From Plectrocnemia conspersa (lineage: Eukaryota; Arthropoda; Insecta; Trichoptera; Polycentropodidae), in the NCBI GenBank assembly GCA_009617715.1, contig VTFK01000066.1, positions 744,001-808,000 on the forward strand: DNA of 64,000 nucleotides. The letters run 5' to 3'. The notes below the pieces were generated by a model, which saw only the letters and a program-made list of their open reading frames with translations, had not been told where the DNA came from and did not search any database. Of the stretch, positions 22,745 through 34,089 are shown one piece after another. Position 1 is the stretch's first letter, and every line of letters starts with the position of its first letter. Position numbers and translations under genes: made by a program.

Positions 22745-23115
22745 TCACGCGTGCGCAAAAGTACCAATAGTACCAAACGAATTGAATAAACCAAATTTTA
22801 TTTTATAAACCATCGCATCTTCGTGGGTCGTTCGATAAAGCGTAACGGTTATTGGAGGTTTTCCTACCACGGAGAGGTCCCGGAAAAGTTTTTTTTTAAA
22901 TCCCTCACGGGTCGCATTATCATAAGAAGACACGACCTTACTGGTGTAGTTGCTCAGGTAACTCGGCCGCGTTATTGCCCGCTCTAATAGACGTGAAATA
23001 TTAAAAAGACACCCTGTGACGTCATCCTTTCATATCCCGAACCCCTCGAATCGGTGCTTAATTGCACAAAAGAGACGGGTCCCTTCACTTCTTAATGACG
23101 TGTGCGTTCTGCTCG
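22745..23115 (-). repeat. Repeat R2, - copy with extended open frame
   Basis: This copy is longer than the one at 20010. On the - strand, after the shared [17 protein letters not shown] block (22974-23034), the frame stays open to a TGA near 22745. It includes SNYTSKVVSSYDNAT and KPPITVTLYRTTHED, which have ordinary protein-like composition. The frame is broken upstream by a stop just before KDDV. I cannot assign a family. A transposon-encoded protein or a duplicated exon are both possible. Confidence 0.45.
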
Positions 23116-23119
23116 ATCG

Positions 23120-24690
23120 CACAATGACTTGTATCACTATTTATTGTAAAAGATCATATTTTTTTTAAAATAGAAACTCTCACTGCAATAAACGAGGAAT
23201 CTATTTATTACAAAGAATAGTTAGATAGTATATTTGGCTAGAAACAACTAGGATCTGCGTAATGTGGTAGAGATGCTGAACTTTATTTTTAAAATAATTG
23301 TGGTACGTAGCACTGGTACGAAGTGGTAGCAGCAAAAGTTACTCAGTGGCGAGTTTATGCTGGAGTGTCGAGTTGAATTATCATCGGCTGTGATTTGTAG
23401 TGGAGCAGCAAGAGTCTGTCGTGGTCCTTCTTTGCCCATCTCCCTGTCTACTTCAACTGTCAGGTTATGTGTGACTTAGTATTGCATATTTTATATTGCT
23501 AATTCGAATAAATTTGTTCCATAAAAATTATGTATTAAATCGTCATGTACAATATTTATCCATAGCAGGCGAGATAATATACTCATAAATCTTAACATTA
23601 TATGTATTTTTAAACCAGTTAAAAATCTTCAAAGATCACGTCATCGTACCATATGCGAAATACTTTCATATTTGTTTCAGTAAAGAATAGTCCTACTTTG
23701 TGTTAACGTATTTAATACCCTCGCATTTTTTTAATTTGTTTTATAGCATAATAATAATAAAGATATTTTTTTATTACTTATTTCTTAAAATGGCAAAACA
23801 TCAACTAAACGTGATGATGTAATCTACTCTCTGGGTCGGCCGGCAGTAAATTAAGCACTTTTCAACCGACCATTTTTGAAAAATTATATATACTACTCCT
23901 ATATATGTCATGACCACTAATATTCTTTCTCTTAAGTACACATAGTTCAACTGGGCAATGAATTATGGTTTCAAATCAGAAATTTTATTTTGCATGGTAA
24001 ATATTATCGTTTCTAACAAGGATTCTGGATTACCACGGTTGTAAGTGCCGACAAAATAGTTTTGTTTTACTGCTGATAACCATTTTTATACCGTCGAGTT
24101 TGTGCTCAATTAAAAAAATCAATATATGCTTTGCATAATAGTTTTTAGACAATGCTTTCAATCTGTATTTATATCCAAAAGTTTAACAAAATATGCATAA
24201 AAAAATTCCATCTCAAAAATTAACTTTGATTGACGAAACGAAATGGTTGAAAAAGGATAAAAAAACGTTAATATATTCAGTGAACACGTCAATCCACAGC
24301 TATCCCGTGATCTGTCATTCGTCCTGTCCTCTTGTGTAACAAATGACCGTTCATGATCCGTTACCCAATTCAATAATGTCACACCTGTGTGTTCTATTTT
24401 GTTTTTTCGCAAAAAAATATGCTTGTTATGTTTCGGGACGTTGCTGACACATTTGTGACAGCGCTAAATGATAAACGTCGATTCGAAAACATCGTTTGAT
24501 ACATTATCTACAAAGATGGATATCGTTTTTCGTATACGTGACCGTTAATATATATTTTTACACATTCCATATATTTTTAAAATCTTACAAAATGGACATG
24601 AATATATGGACGAGACTGTCGATTTTTTTCAACCTTTAGATTATTTATATTAATGTTATTTAGATTGACAACCACATGTTCCCAACATTC
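23120..24690. other. Spacer, mostly AT-rich
   Basis: A mixed block at 23240-23450 has a 63-codon - strand frame with no recognisable feature, and a GGGTCGGCCGG word sits at 23835. Nothing else recognised. Confidence 0.4.
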
Positions 24691-24699
24691 TGCTTCTCA

Positions 24700-25085
24700 C
24701 ACAAGTAAGAACCGATGTCGTCCAAACATTTCGCGGAAAGCCTCACTCACGTAAACGATTTTCCGACTTGGATTTCCCATGATTAACTCTATGATGTGTG
24801 TGTATTGAAGAAAATTCACAGAATTTTCCGGAGTGAATGCTATCTCTTTTCATATCGACGTCTGGAGCCAACGATGCAATCTCCGTATCTGCTGGCAGCG
24901 ATGGTTACGCATAATGTTTACGACGGCTTCCGACGAATACGTATAACGGCCGTTGCCCCAATAACGGCCGTTATCTCGGACGAAACACGCAGATAAAAAT
25001 TACGGTCCGGCGGCCGCTCTGTACTATATCGGTCCGTTCGTCAACATGCTAGACTCGCTCATTTTTGGGGCAGTAGAAAGTTCTT
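24700..25085. promoter_or_regulatory. GC-richer island with paired ATAACGGCCGTT dyads
   Basis: AACGGCCGTT (24945-24954) and the perfect 14-bp palindrome ATAACGGCCGTTAT (24961-24974) lie 16 bp apart, followed by CGGTCCGGCGGCCGC. A related ATAACGGCCG word recurs at 63850 in another island. Paired dyads suggest a protein-binding module. No factor is assigned. Confidence 0.35.
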
Positions 25086-25324
25086 TGGCCAAAAATGATA
25101 AAAGTTGCTCTTGAGCTCATAAGTATGAAAAGACCTCATCGAAATCACTTTTTGGTTTGATTCTCCGAACAGTATTTTTAAATTTTACTCAAAAAACTTT
25201 TATTTTAGTTGATTTGATTTTATAATTAATATAATTGCAACATAAGAACCATTTTTGCGTAAAGTTGTATAGCTATTTTAATATATACGTCAAATCATCT
25301 AATTTGTATTGAACTGTAGATTAC

Positions 25325-26880
25325 AGACATCGAGATGGACGGAGGTCAACGTTAAGAGGGAAGCGGCTGCTTTCTCGATCCTCTCCGTCTGTTAATAGTC
25401 AATAGCTTTAGTGTTCAAGTCTGATAAAACAAGTTTAAGTTGTCGATGATGTTGTCAGGAGCAAGTCTGAAACAACAGTTGTAGATTTGGGCGATATATA
25501 TCCATTTTTATAGGTTTTAGTAACCAAAAGGAGGCTTAGTGCTCGCCCACTATTTTGTTTCCACTGCCATATACAAAAATCTGAGGGTGTAACTAAATAA
25601 GCTATTTTTTATTTGACTTTTGTATTGCCTTGGAATTTAAATAAGTTAAAACCTTGTCTAGCACGCTATAAACTTTGTCTTACTTAATGCGAACTCAGTG
25701 AGTTTAAGCTAGAAAGCTGAATTTTAAGTTTCTAATGACGTTGTAAGGAGAAAATCTTAAACAAAATGAGTGCTATAAATCCATTTTTATAAATAAATAT
25801 ATATAAGTAGCCGAAGGGGTGTTAAGTGCTCGCCCACGTTTTAAACTTTTTTTCTATTAGACTTCTGAATTGCCTTGGAATTTTAATAGATTGAGCTAGA
25901 AAGCTGAATTTTTAAGTTAAAACCTGTCATCTTAACACGCTAAAATCTTTGTCTTATTTATTTCGAACTCAGTGAGTTCAAGCTAAAAAACTAAATTTCA
26001 ATATTCAAATAAGTTGTCAGGAGTCTTAAATAACAGTTTTAGATTTGGGCGCTATATATCCATTTTATCCATAGCCGAAGGGAGGCTTAGGGCTCGCCCG
26101 CTCTTTTGCTACAGCGACCAAATACAAAAATCTGGGGGTGTTATAAAATCGGCTATTTTTTTATTTGTCTTCTGTATTGCCTTAGAATTTAAATAGTTTA
26201 AACCTGTACATCTTTACACGTCAGAAACTTTGTCTTATTAAGTGTGAACTCAGTGAGTTCAATTTTAGGTTTCAAATGATGTTGTCAGGAGCGGGACTTG
26301 TACAAAATTGTAGATTTGGGCGATGTGTATGTATTTTTATACACATAATTAGCCAAAGAGAGGTTTAGTGCTTCAATTAAAAATTTCATACATATTTGTA
26401 TATCAACAATTTTAATGCGTTTTTTGGGATTTACTCAAACTGCTACTTAAAAATTGCTTTATAATTAAAATTTATACCTATAAAATAAGATATTTTGAAA
26501 ATACGTTGAATTTTTAATAACAGAAATAAATAGCTTTGTCTAACCTAGCAACCACGCACCGATTTTTATAATAAAAATAAAGTTATAAATTATTAATAAA
26601 TGTGCAATTTTTGTATTTACTATAAATACGTGATGTTTTTAACTTTGTCTGCGTGGAAGTTTTTTAAAAATGTCTTAAATACAATTTTAATATTCATAGT
26701 CGAAAGTTTTATATTTGGGCAATATGTATCGATTTTTTTACAATTAAGTAGGCAAAGAAAGGTTTAGTGCTCGCCCACTTTTTTTCTGCAACGGCCAATT
26801 ATGAATATTTCGGGATGTTATTGCATTATTTAGTTTATCTACCTTATTTGGAATTTGAGTAGGGCAAAATCTGACATTTA
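25325..26880 (+). repeat. Repeat family RA, degenerate tandem array of about five units
   Basis: The array opens with AAGAGGGAAGCGGCTGCTTT, a variant of the RA word at 12281. Units of about 264-287 bp follow. The anchor GCTCGCCC(A/G)C falls at 25541, 25828, 26092 and 26769, with a degraded form at 26370. Each is preceded by GATTTGGGCGATATATATCC-like and AGGCTTAGTG-like words and followed by CAAAAATCTG(A/G)GGGTGT-like and TATTGCCTT(G/A)GAATTTAAATA words. The dyad GAACTCA-g-TGAGTTC recurs at 25965 and 26246 (imperfect at 25691). The last unit is stretched to about 400 bp. The array ends where a reverse transcriptase relic begins. Confidence 0.75.
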
Positions 26881-26889
26881 GACCCGTTA

Positions 26890-27482
26890 GAAACTTAATG
26901 AAATGTGGCATATAAAACGCATACATAGTAATAGAAGAAACGGTGACAAAATCACTCGTTGCATGTATTTTAATAGACGTCGTTTATTGCGGTTTTGAGA
27001 AGGCTTATAACTAGATTTGCCATAGGTTTTTGTTAAAAAAATTATCAGACTTCGGTTGCTTAGATCATTTAACTTGATTTTTCTCGAGTTATTTGAGAAA
27101 TCGTGGACAGTTTGTAACCTACGGCAGCCGATTGTTGAAACAGTATTGTGTCCTTTCAGAGATTCTTCAAGGATCCAACCTTGGATTGTCTTCTTAGCGT
27201 AACGCATTAATGACATAAATAAAAAGTGATTTTCTGTATTAAGATGATTCATAATTGTTTAAATACATTCAATCCGTTGCGGACTTCTTTTTAATACAGA
27301 TTCAGATTCATTTAGATTCTCTGTGGAGATGGGCTTCTCTTAATCTTCTGCCCTTTAATGTTGGAAAGTGTCATTCTGTTTTTTATTTAATGCTATCAGA
27401 TTATTCTTATGGTCTTGATAAGAATATTTTTGGTAGAGAAACTTTCACTAAAAATTTTAGAATCATTTTTGAAAGTAAGTAG
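26890..27482 (+). mobile_element. Jockey-type non-LTR reverse transcriptase relic
   Basis: Read with a few stop codons and frameshifts, the + strand gives reverse transcriptase motifs in canonical order: TVTKSL (the 'ST.T.L' region), DVVYCGFEKAYN (motif A, 26976-27011), FLLKKLSDFG and SSYLRNRGQFV, LQGSNLGL (motif B, 27165-27188), INDI, a degraded (A)DDS at 27243-27248 (catalytic box), then LDSLWRWASLNLLPFNVGKC (distal palm). Stops at 27012 and in 27070-27240, a frameshift before the DD box and absence of the remaining ORF show that it is dead. The 75-codon frame at 27255-27482 is the intact distal part. Family assignment rests on motif order typical of jockey/I-group LINEs. Confidence 0.8.
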
Positions 27483-27484
27483 AG

Positions 27485-27980
27485 GAACATAAAAATAATA
27501 TGCTTATCTTTGTTATAAAGAACACATTTCACTATAGCGGTTTCTCAATTTTTACCGATATTAATTTATTTAATTAGTTGTAAGTCCAAAAACAAATTGT
27601 AAAATATCATTAAAAATTTCAACCATTCTACGAATTTCGGTCATAGTAGTCACACCCCGACATACATTTAACAAAAATGTTTTTCGAAGGCGTAAAACCA
27701 TTTTTTTGTTGAAAAGGAGCGTCTCGTTGTCTCGTATTTTAAATAATAATGCATTTTAATGACCAAATTTAGTGTAGGGCAAATGTCAACCCCTACTTCT
27801 CACAAATGATTCCCCTGTTTTTGGACGTAGAATTTTTATGATATGTACGATATTATATTTAATTGTTTTGGTTTGTTTGAGTAAAAAATGTTTGCTGAGC
27901 GACTGTTTGTCGATCAATAAAGTGAATTTTTTCAAAACAAAATAAAAATAAAAAAAGTACCATTGTACTAATATTTTAAG
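27485..27980. other. Spacer
   Basis: A/T-rich. No further reverse transcriptase motif is seen downstream of 27482. Confidence 0.4.
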
Positions 27981-27984
27981 AACA

Positions 27985-28036
27985 ACCACCATAGGACATT
28001 AGACGCATTTGGGTAACCTGTTAAGTCACGATGATT
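27985..28036 (+). mobile_element. P44 element, degraded copy 2
   Basis: GCATTTGGGTAACCTGTTAA and CACGATGAT match the family. The left end is damaged. It is followed, as in copies 3 and 4, by TTAATTTAATT-type sequence. Confidence 0.6.
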
Positions 28037-28155
28037 TTAATTTAATTGAAATAAATTAATTAAAAATTAGCAATATATGTAATATAGAGTCAAGCCAGGG
28101 TATCATTTATGAACATATTTTTTGTGTATTGTGATAATACTATGTATTGTTTTTT

Positions 28156-28199
28156 GACCATCGTGACCCATTGGAGTAACCTGTTGGATGACGATGGTC
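28156..28199 (+). mobile_element. P44 element, copy 3
   Basis: Starts GACCATCGT and ends ACGATGGTC, perfect 9-bp inverted ends, with TTGGAGTAACCTGTT in the middle. Confidence 0.8.
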
Positions 28200-28204
28200 T
28201 TAAT

Positions 28205-29015
28205 TTAAATTAAATAAATTAAATATTTAGATTTTTACGATTTATGTTTGTAGAAAACCTTAATCAGAAGTAGAAGCAGATAATTTGATTTTAATATAAT
28301 AACAATATAGCTAATATACACCATTGTTTATAAATATATTTTTGCACATCTAGGGTTAACATAACGACACATTTTTTATTAGAAAAAATATAGCTTCAAT
28401 TTCAAGTTACAAGTTAAAAACACTCTATTTAACAATGGGTAATTAATTCTGAAAATTTACTAGAGCCGTTTTAAAAGCACGTAGTTATACGTCTGTGATA
28501 TTAAATATCAAACATTATATTTGAGCAACTCCAATTTCAACTCTTTGAACGCGAAATGTAAATGAAGTAGACGCGCCGGTGATTTTGAATACATGTTAAT
28601 TATGTTTTTATAAAACATTTCATTTAAAAAAATATTTATATTACATATAAAAATATATAAAACCAACAAAGCCCAAGAAAAACATAATTAACTGAATTTC
28701 AATTAAGTCGTAAAATATGTAAGATCAATAGGAACCTTCAAAAAATCTCGTCAAGAAATTAAATTCTCAAGTTAAACACAAAATTTGATTAAAATCGCTA
28801 AGGTATATGTACATATATATGTAAAACTTTCTAGAGTTGTTCAGAGTTTCACCACCCTTACTCTCATATTTAGATCTTACGATGCTTTTTGATGATTTAA
28901 TATTCGGTCATATCAAGAAGCTATTTATTACAATAAAATTATTTGTATAAAAAAATAAAATAATGATAACTAATAGCATTTATGTTCCTTTCGATGTTAA
29001 ATTTCTATGGTTGAT
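28205..29015. other. AT-rich spacer
   Basis: Nothing recognised. Confidence 0.5.
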
Positions 29016-29019
29016 CCTA

Positions 29020-29345
29020 GAAATCTGCTTAACCCTTAAATTGCACACCAAGTTAACCATCGTCTTTATCGTATTATTCGGTCCGAATTAGCAAATCAGT
29101 TTAACGTCCTCAATTTCCTAGCAATTCTGATCTCAGCAAATGTCTGGCATCCTTCGTGTTTATGGCGTGCATCAATTCGCTTTATAGTTATACGTCTTGA
29201 CACGTTTACGGAAGTGCCGCATCACTTGGGGTCTTAATATCTGCGTGTCCTCGGGCTTTTATTGCTTGCTTTAAGGTCTGAAAACGGCCTTGCAGCTTTT
29301 CTGTTCCCATCCCATTAACCATAAAGGCGCACAAATCTAGACAGT
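29020..29345. promoter_or_regulatory. GC-richer island with TTTATGGCG/CCATAAAGG
   Basis: Contains GTGTTTATGGCGTG (about 29157) and ACCATAAAGGCGC (about 29319), homeodomain-like words in opposite orientation, in mixed unique sequence. Candidate regulatory island. Confidence 0.3.
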
Positions 29346-29439
29346 TAACGAAATCAAAGAGATGAATCAATCGGTTTGAAATTGTTTTTACATCCTAATA
29401 AAAAGACAAATTTTTATGACTATTAATTTTTTTGTTTTC

Positions 29440-29483
29440 GACCATCGTGGCGCATTGGGGTAACCTGTTACGCCACAATAATC
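29440..29483 (+). mobile_element. P44 element, copy 4
   Basis: GACCATCGTGGCGCATTGGG, then GTAACCTGTTACGCCAC and an AATAATC end. The internal GTGGCG/CGCCAC pairs perfectly. Confidence 0.8.
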
Positions 29484-29489
29484 ATAATT

Positions 29490-30735
29490 TAATCTAAAAA
29501 ATAAAAATAATGTAAACAAATTTCCTTTAGGCAGTTTTCTTTGGTTTCGTTCCAACAATAGTATCATTTTCTAATGATATAGAAGAAGAATATTGGTAGT
29601 TTATTTTTAATTATTAAAAAGTCACTATGAAAAAAAATTCCAAAGACAGTTTGCTGTTAACTGATACATTAAAAATTCGTACTGTAATAGTGCATCGGCT
29701 TTTTTTGTAAATGCGAGGGAGAAGCGGTACATGCAAGTAAGGATATTCATTGTCTCGCTTGTTCTTGTTGAAACGGCAATGCTTATTTCAACATTTTTTG
29801 TCTGTTTCACATCCGGCTATAAAATAAATATTTCGGCCCATTTCGCACAATATATATATACATATGTAATATTACCGTAACCGCTTATCAACTCCTATCG
29901 TATAGCTGTGTTAGTTTCAGAGTCCGTGTGTTTTGAATAAAATGTGGAAAATGCGACGCTCATTGATATATTACGGTAGCGACTGTAAAACGACGCGGAC
30001 GAAACCCGTGTTGTTGGTCTAATATATATAAAAACCATACTGTTATTTGATTTACTTTTCTTTGATGTGGTCTAAAGCGGCAGTGACTCATATACAGTAT
30101 TTTAAAATGACCATATCAGTTAATCGTTGCAGAAATATACTAAAATCAAAATATTTTTTAGATTCGTGTATTAATTTATACTTTGAAGTTGCCCAACTTT
30201 CGCAACGTTTTAGCAAACTGTTTTCATCTGAGTTTTCTCAGTATTAGATGTACAGATTTCATCACCTTTGAACTCAAGTCGCTAGCAATTTAAACACTCT
30301 ATTGTAAAATTTGTGAAGCATACACTCGCCCAAGAAGTTTCACGCTATCCGATTTCAACTGAAGTGATTCCCGCGAGCAAAAACTTATAACGAGATGCGA
30401 GACTGTCTTAAATTACACAGTGCATGGAAAAACACACACGATATACTTTTAATGGTAAACATGATGAGTAACGTGAGTAACTTGATATGCGAAATATACG
30501 AAAACAGAAATTATTTCAAGCAAACTAAATTAAAGTACTCACTACTTTTATGCGACTGATTTTAATATAATATTTATATTTAACAGACGTTTATTAGCGA
30601 TCGATACAATAAATGATCATTGTAAGAATATGCATTTTTTAATGTTAAAATTACTAAAGCGATCGATCCATCGAAGTTTGACTATACACCGCATCTTCTT
30701 TGGTGACCTATAAGAATTCAAATATTAATATAAGC
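29490..30735. other. Spacer with small mixed blocks
   Basis: A facing pair TACCGTAA (near 29873) and TTACGGTA (near 29971) and GAAACCCGTGTTGTT (30001-30015, shared with 2785-2799) lie in a mixed block at 29860-30020. The rest is A/T-rich. Confidence 0.35.
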
Positions 30736-30739
30736 AAGA

Positions 30740-31060
30740 TTGATGGTAGGCGGAGTGGCTTTCGAAAAGAAGAAATATGCACAGCCTCCCCGAGGACTCT
30801 TCATCCCTCTCCCCCGAGGATCGTGGGTGCTGGTGTGGGTGGTTTTGCGCCTTAAACGCTTTTAATGGTGAATAATGACGGGGATCAGAGGGTGGCAGCT
30901 GCCTTGATAATAACCTCAATTTACGATAAAACAATAAAATGACAGCTGTCCTAAATGATTGCCAGTCTGAAGGGCCAATTAAATCGAAGCCGCTTCCGAA
31001 AGGAAGGTAAATCTATTCCCGAAAGCGTCGTTAGCCGACAGCGACGGGTCATCAATCCGA
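30740..31060. promoter_or_regulatory. GC-richer island with E-box words
   Basis: Contains a CCCCGAGGA direct repeat (30788 and 30813 regions), CAGCTG at 30897 and again in ACAGCTGT near 30943, and CAATTAAATCG. A 69-codon - strand frame has no recognisable feature. Candidate regulatory island. Confidence 0.3.
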
Positions 31061-31064
31061 CGGT

Positions 31065-31765
31065 GACAAAATGGATTTATATTATATGTATTGAAAAAAT
31101 ATATATTTTACACTGCACAGCTATTAAGGATACAGGGGAAATCGGTTTTTTACGACTTTTACTCGACTTCATCTTGCGAGGATAATGTTTTTTCTTCTCA
31201 ATTGTTATTACAGCCATCTGAGCACTTGTATGAAGATAAATCTTGAATATAAAATTAATTGTTACACTTATTGGTATAAGGATATTTTGACTCACTCTTA
31301 AAAGTTTTTAATACATCATTTAGTTTGTCGGGTTTATTAAATAAACCACTCTGCTATTCAACAATCGGAAGGATTAAATCGGCAGGTTCAAAATTGATCT
31401 AAAAGCTTTTAGCAAAACTAACAGGCGTGAGAATCCTTGAAAGTTCATTTCAAAGTATTATGCTATTAAATCATAAGTCGCCAATTAACTAGTGCCCGTA
31501 TTGTTACTTTCGGATTTTTAAGCTGAAGGGGTGTAACTTTGCAGCCAAAATAAGCTTGTTACAGTTTATTCAAATGATGTAGAATTTACCACAAAAGATT
31601 TTGAAGAGACAGTGCTGGCGAAGCTGGTGTCTTTTTTGATTTGCCTCAGATGTCTGCTGTCTAACTTCATCTGGTTAACTACCACTTGATCATCTCGTCT
31701 CGAATTATGTGATCGTCTCCTCTCAATGTCTTAAAATGTAAACATCTAAGGCAAAAAAAATGATT
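31065..31765. other. Spacer
   Basis: Nothing recognised. Overlapping short frames on both strands cancel each other. Confidence 0.4.
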
Positions 31766-31767
31766 TT

Positions 31768-31848
31768 TTTGTTAAAAAGGGACACCACCGTGAGAAAAGT
31801 TTTTTTGTAAATTAGATCGAAGTACAAAGTATAGTTTTAAATCAAAAA
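31768..31848 (+). repeat. Short dispersed repeat R6, copy 2
   Basis: Partner of 21650-21720, centred on GACACCACCGTG (31781-31792). Confidence 0.45.
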
Positions 31849-32065
31849 ATATACACATTTTTGTATGTTTTTACAACTTTTATTCTTTAGCAACAAGTCA
31901 CGAATATTATGCTTATAGCTTCCGAAACACAATTGACATTATACATTTTTCCCGATCAGCTACATCAAACTCATTCTTTGAAAATCTATTTATATTTATG
32001 CTGATTCCTTTTCATCGTCCGCGTTATAAATCTCTAAGCGTGAAAGGCGTCCTTATCTTTCTCGG

Positions 32066-32083
32066 AAAAAAAAAAAAAAAAAA
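32066..32083. repeat. Poly(A) run of 18
   Basis: Uninterrupted A run inside mixed sequence. It could mark a retroposed insertion, but no target duplication is evident. Confidence 0.7.
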
Positions 32084-32254
32084 CCTCGCCACGTACTCGC
32101 TTCGGTTTCCTGGCGTTATACACAAAAAAAACCTGGCACAAAGTCCACAAAATAAGATCGCACTCGAATATAATATATAAAAAATATATAACGCCAGCCA
32201 TTAATTCGGAAAAGGTTGATGTAGGAGAACAGGGAAGAGCGGTATCACGATGAC

Positions 32255-32560
32255 CCGCCACTGAAAGGAGGCTTTGAATTTATAACCTGGCTCCTTGGGA
32301 GCCTTTTTAACGCGCTAGGATATTGTCGGGAAAACGCTCAAAAATGTCGATAAGTAACGCGCCCCTAATCCGGACCTGGGATGGGTGCTCTGACCCTCGC
32401 CGGCCAGACAAAAGGCTCCTCGAAGAGGATATACGTCATATAATAAAACGTTATGGGGCAAAAATTGCACGCCGCCCATAGATCCGGCCCTGGGCGCGGA
32501 TTATTAAATTACAATAATACCGAATGGGGAAAGTGGAGAATCCGCTGCGAGGGTCGATAT
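32255..32560. promoter_or_regulatory. GC-richer unique island
   Basis: One of the most GC-rich blocks in the window. It has GGCTCC-ttg-GGAGCC (32289-32303) and several CGCC/GGCCGG words. No open frame. Candidate regulatory element. Confidence 0.3.
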
Positions 32561-32703
32561 GTTGGATTTTTATTACTATGCATATTCTGACCAAACATGA
32601 TTTGAATATATTGGGGTTTTTCAACAAAAAATATCCACTGAATTTTTTTTATAATAAAAATCACGCTGGAGAAACACTGAACTGCTCTGTATAGTTTTAT
32701 CCA

Positions 32704-33000
32704 TTAGGTTGTTTTATATCAAGCTGCCAATTTTTACTTAATCAGAAACGGAGTATAATTGGAACAAAATTTTTTGCTCCTATGTATTAATGTGTACACA
32801 AAAGATTTATCTATTTTTTGTACAAGTTTAATCTTAAACATAATTCAGCGCAGGTCACGAAATATATAAATTTAATATTTGTTGAAGGTAATATTAGTCA
32901 GAGAACGGTAAGATATTGGTTCAATACATTACTTACCGATGATATTAACCATAAATATATTTCATCATGCTATTATCTAGTCCTTCTTGCTACGAAATTA
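32704..33000 (+). mobile_element. Mariner-type transposase N-terminal relic with left end
   Basis: From about 32818 a + strand frame gives YKFNLKHNSAQ, then a gap, then GNISQRTVRYWFNTLLTDD. This matches the paired helix-turn-helix of mariner transposases ('KxGxxAAxxxxxI...GE..v..RTV.rWF..F..GD'). About 115 bp upstream, TTAGGTTGTTTTATATCAAG (32704-32723) resembles a mariner terminal repeat in sequence and spacing. The frame continues to 33096, but without recognisable catalytic-domain sequence. The conventional start codon is lost (the frame has TAC-like sequence around it), so the element is dead and truncated. Confidence 0.6.
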
Positions 33001-33099
33001 CCCGTCAACGCTTTTTATCTGGGGCTACTGCGTCGCCACGATAGAGTTTTTCCCCATTTGCAACCTGGGGTCGTACGGTCTATTAAAATAATTTAGACT

Positions 33100-33400
33100 T
33101 ACATTCATTACTATAAATACAAACATATAATAGTCAACAGCATCCTTTAGTAGTTTTAGAAAATGCATAGTGACATACTACCATCTGCGAGAACTCAAAT
33201 CACCCTAAAGAAAGGCTCTGGTATACAAACAAAAATATTTACCAAATATCCTCTTATTAAGGTAACTCAAGAACCTTTTTTTAACTTTTTGATTATATTT
33301 TAAAAATTGATTTAGCTAATCAAAACATATATAATAAACATAATATAAACATAAATAAAAAATAATAATATTATAAATTATAAATTATTGCACAACTGTG
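33100..33400. other. AT-rich spacer
   Basis: Nothing recognised. I do not see a right mariner end. Confidence 0.4.
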
Positions 33401-33403
33401 TTT

Positions 33404-33580
33404 CTATATTCCATTAAGGAATTGATTTATTTGTTTTTTTTTTCGGATTGTCCTAATATTATTATTATACAAATACACACTTTCGTAAAATATTCCCCTG
33501 GCCGTACTCGTTTTCTTGTACTCATCTATCCTTAAATTCCGACTATTTACACATCCCTCAAGCATTTTCTATCAAGTTTG
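33404..33580 (-). mobile_element. LINE-B 3' end, copy A (ORF2 C-terminus)
   Basis: The - strand reads NSRNLRIDEYKKTSTARG, then FYESVYLYNNNIRTIRKK, and a TAG at 33404-33406. This is the typical C-terminal pattern of CR1/jockey-like ORF2 proteins (basic segment, 'T....G..FY.G...YN.LP..I'). The word at 33494-33517 is nearly identical to 43638-43661 in copy C. It is 5'-truncated in this position. Confidence 0.7.
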
Positions 33581-33584
33581 GCAC

Positions 33585-34085
33585 AAATCCTTTATTAATG
33601 ATTTACAAAAATCAACTAAAAATATTATTTTAATGAATTCATGCCACTCTAATGAGATACAATTAAGTTCGTCATATCACTAAATTATTGTTATTTTTTA
33701 TTTCTTTTACCATGCTTCTTATTTTTCCTATTTGCTCTTCTAAAATATAATTATAAATAATATTGTATACCTAATAAATTTATCTAAATGTATACGTATG
33801 AAATTTATAAATTTAATCTAGCAAATTGTAACGCAAAATGAGTTATTTCTTATTCATGCAGAATTACGTAAATAAAAAAATAATTTCAATATTTTTTTTT
33901 GTATTGTAATAACAGAATGTATTATTATTTAAATAAATTTAAATTATTTAGCTTAATTTCAAATATAAATATCAAAGGTATAAGTACATTAATTTATTTA
34001 ATAATATTTTTAGAACAACACAAAAAAATAGTGGGTTTTTCTAATAAAACTACTAAAACACTTCTTTACGTTAAAGCCCTTCGAC
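33585..34085. other. AT-rich insertion or spacer between LINE copies
   Basis: A/T-dominated. It separates two pieces that would be adjacent in an intact element, so it is either an insertion or the boundary between independent copies. A + strand 63-codon frame here has no recognisable feature. Confidence 0.4.
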
Positions 34086-34089
34086 CATA

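Noticed and set aside
23248..23439. 63-codon - strand serine-rich frame as an exon
   Set aside because: Mixed composition but no clear acceptor/donor pair and no recognisable motif.
26887..27252. 121-codon - strand frame
   Set aside because: It is the antisense shadow of the + strand reverse transcriptase relic.
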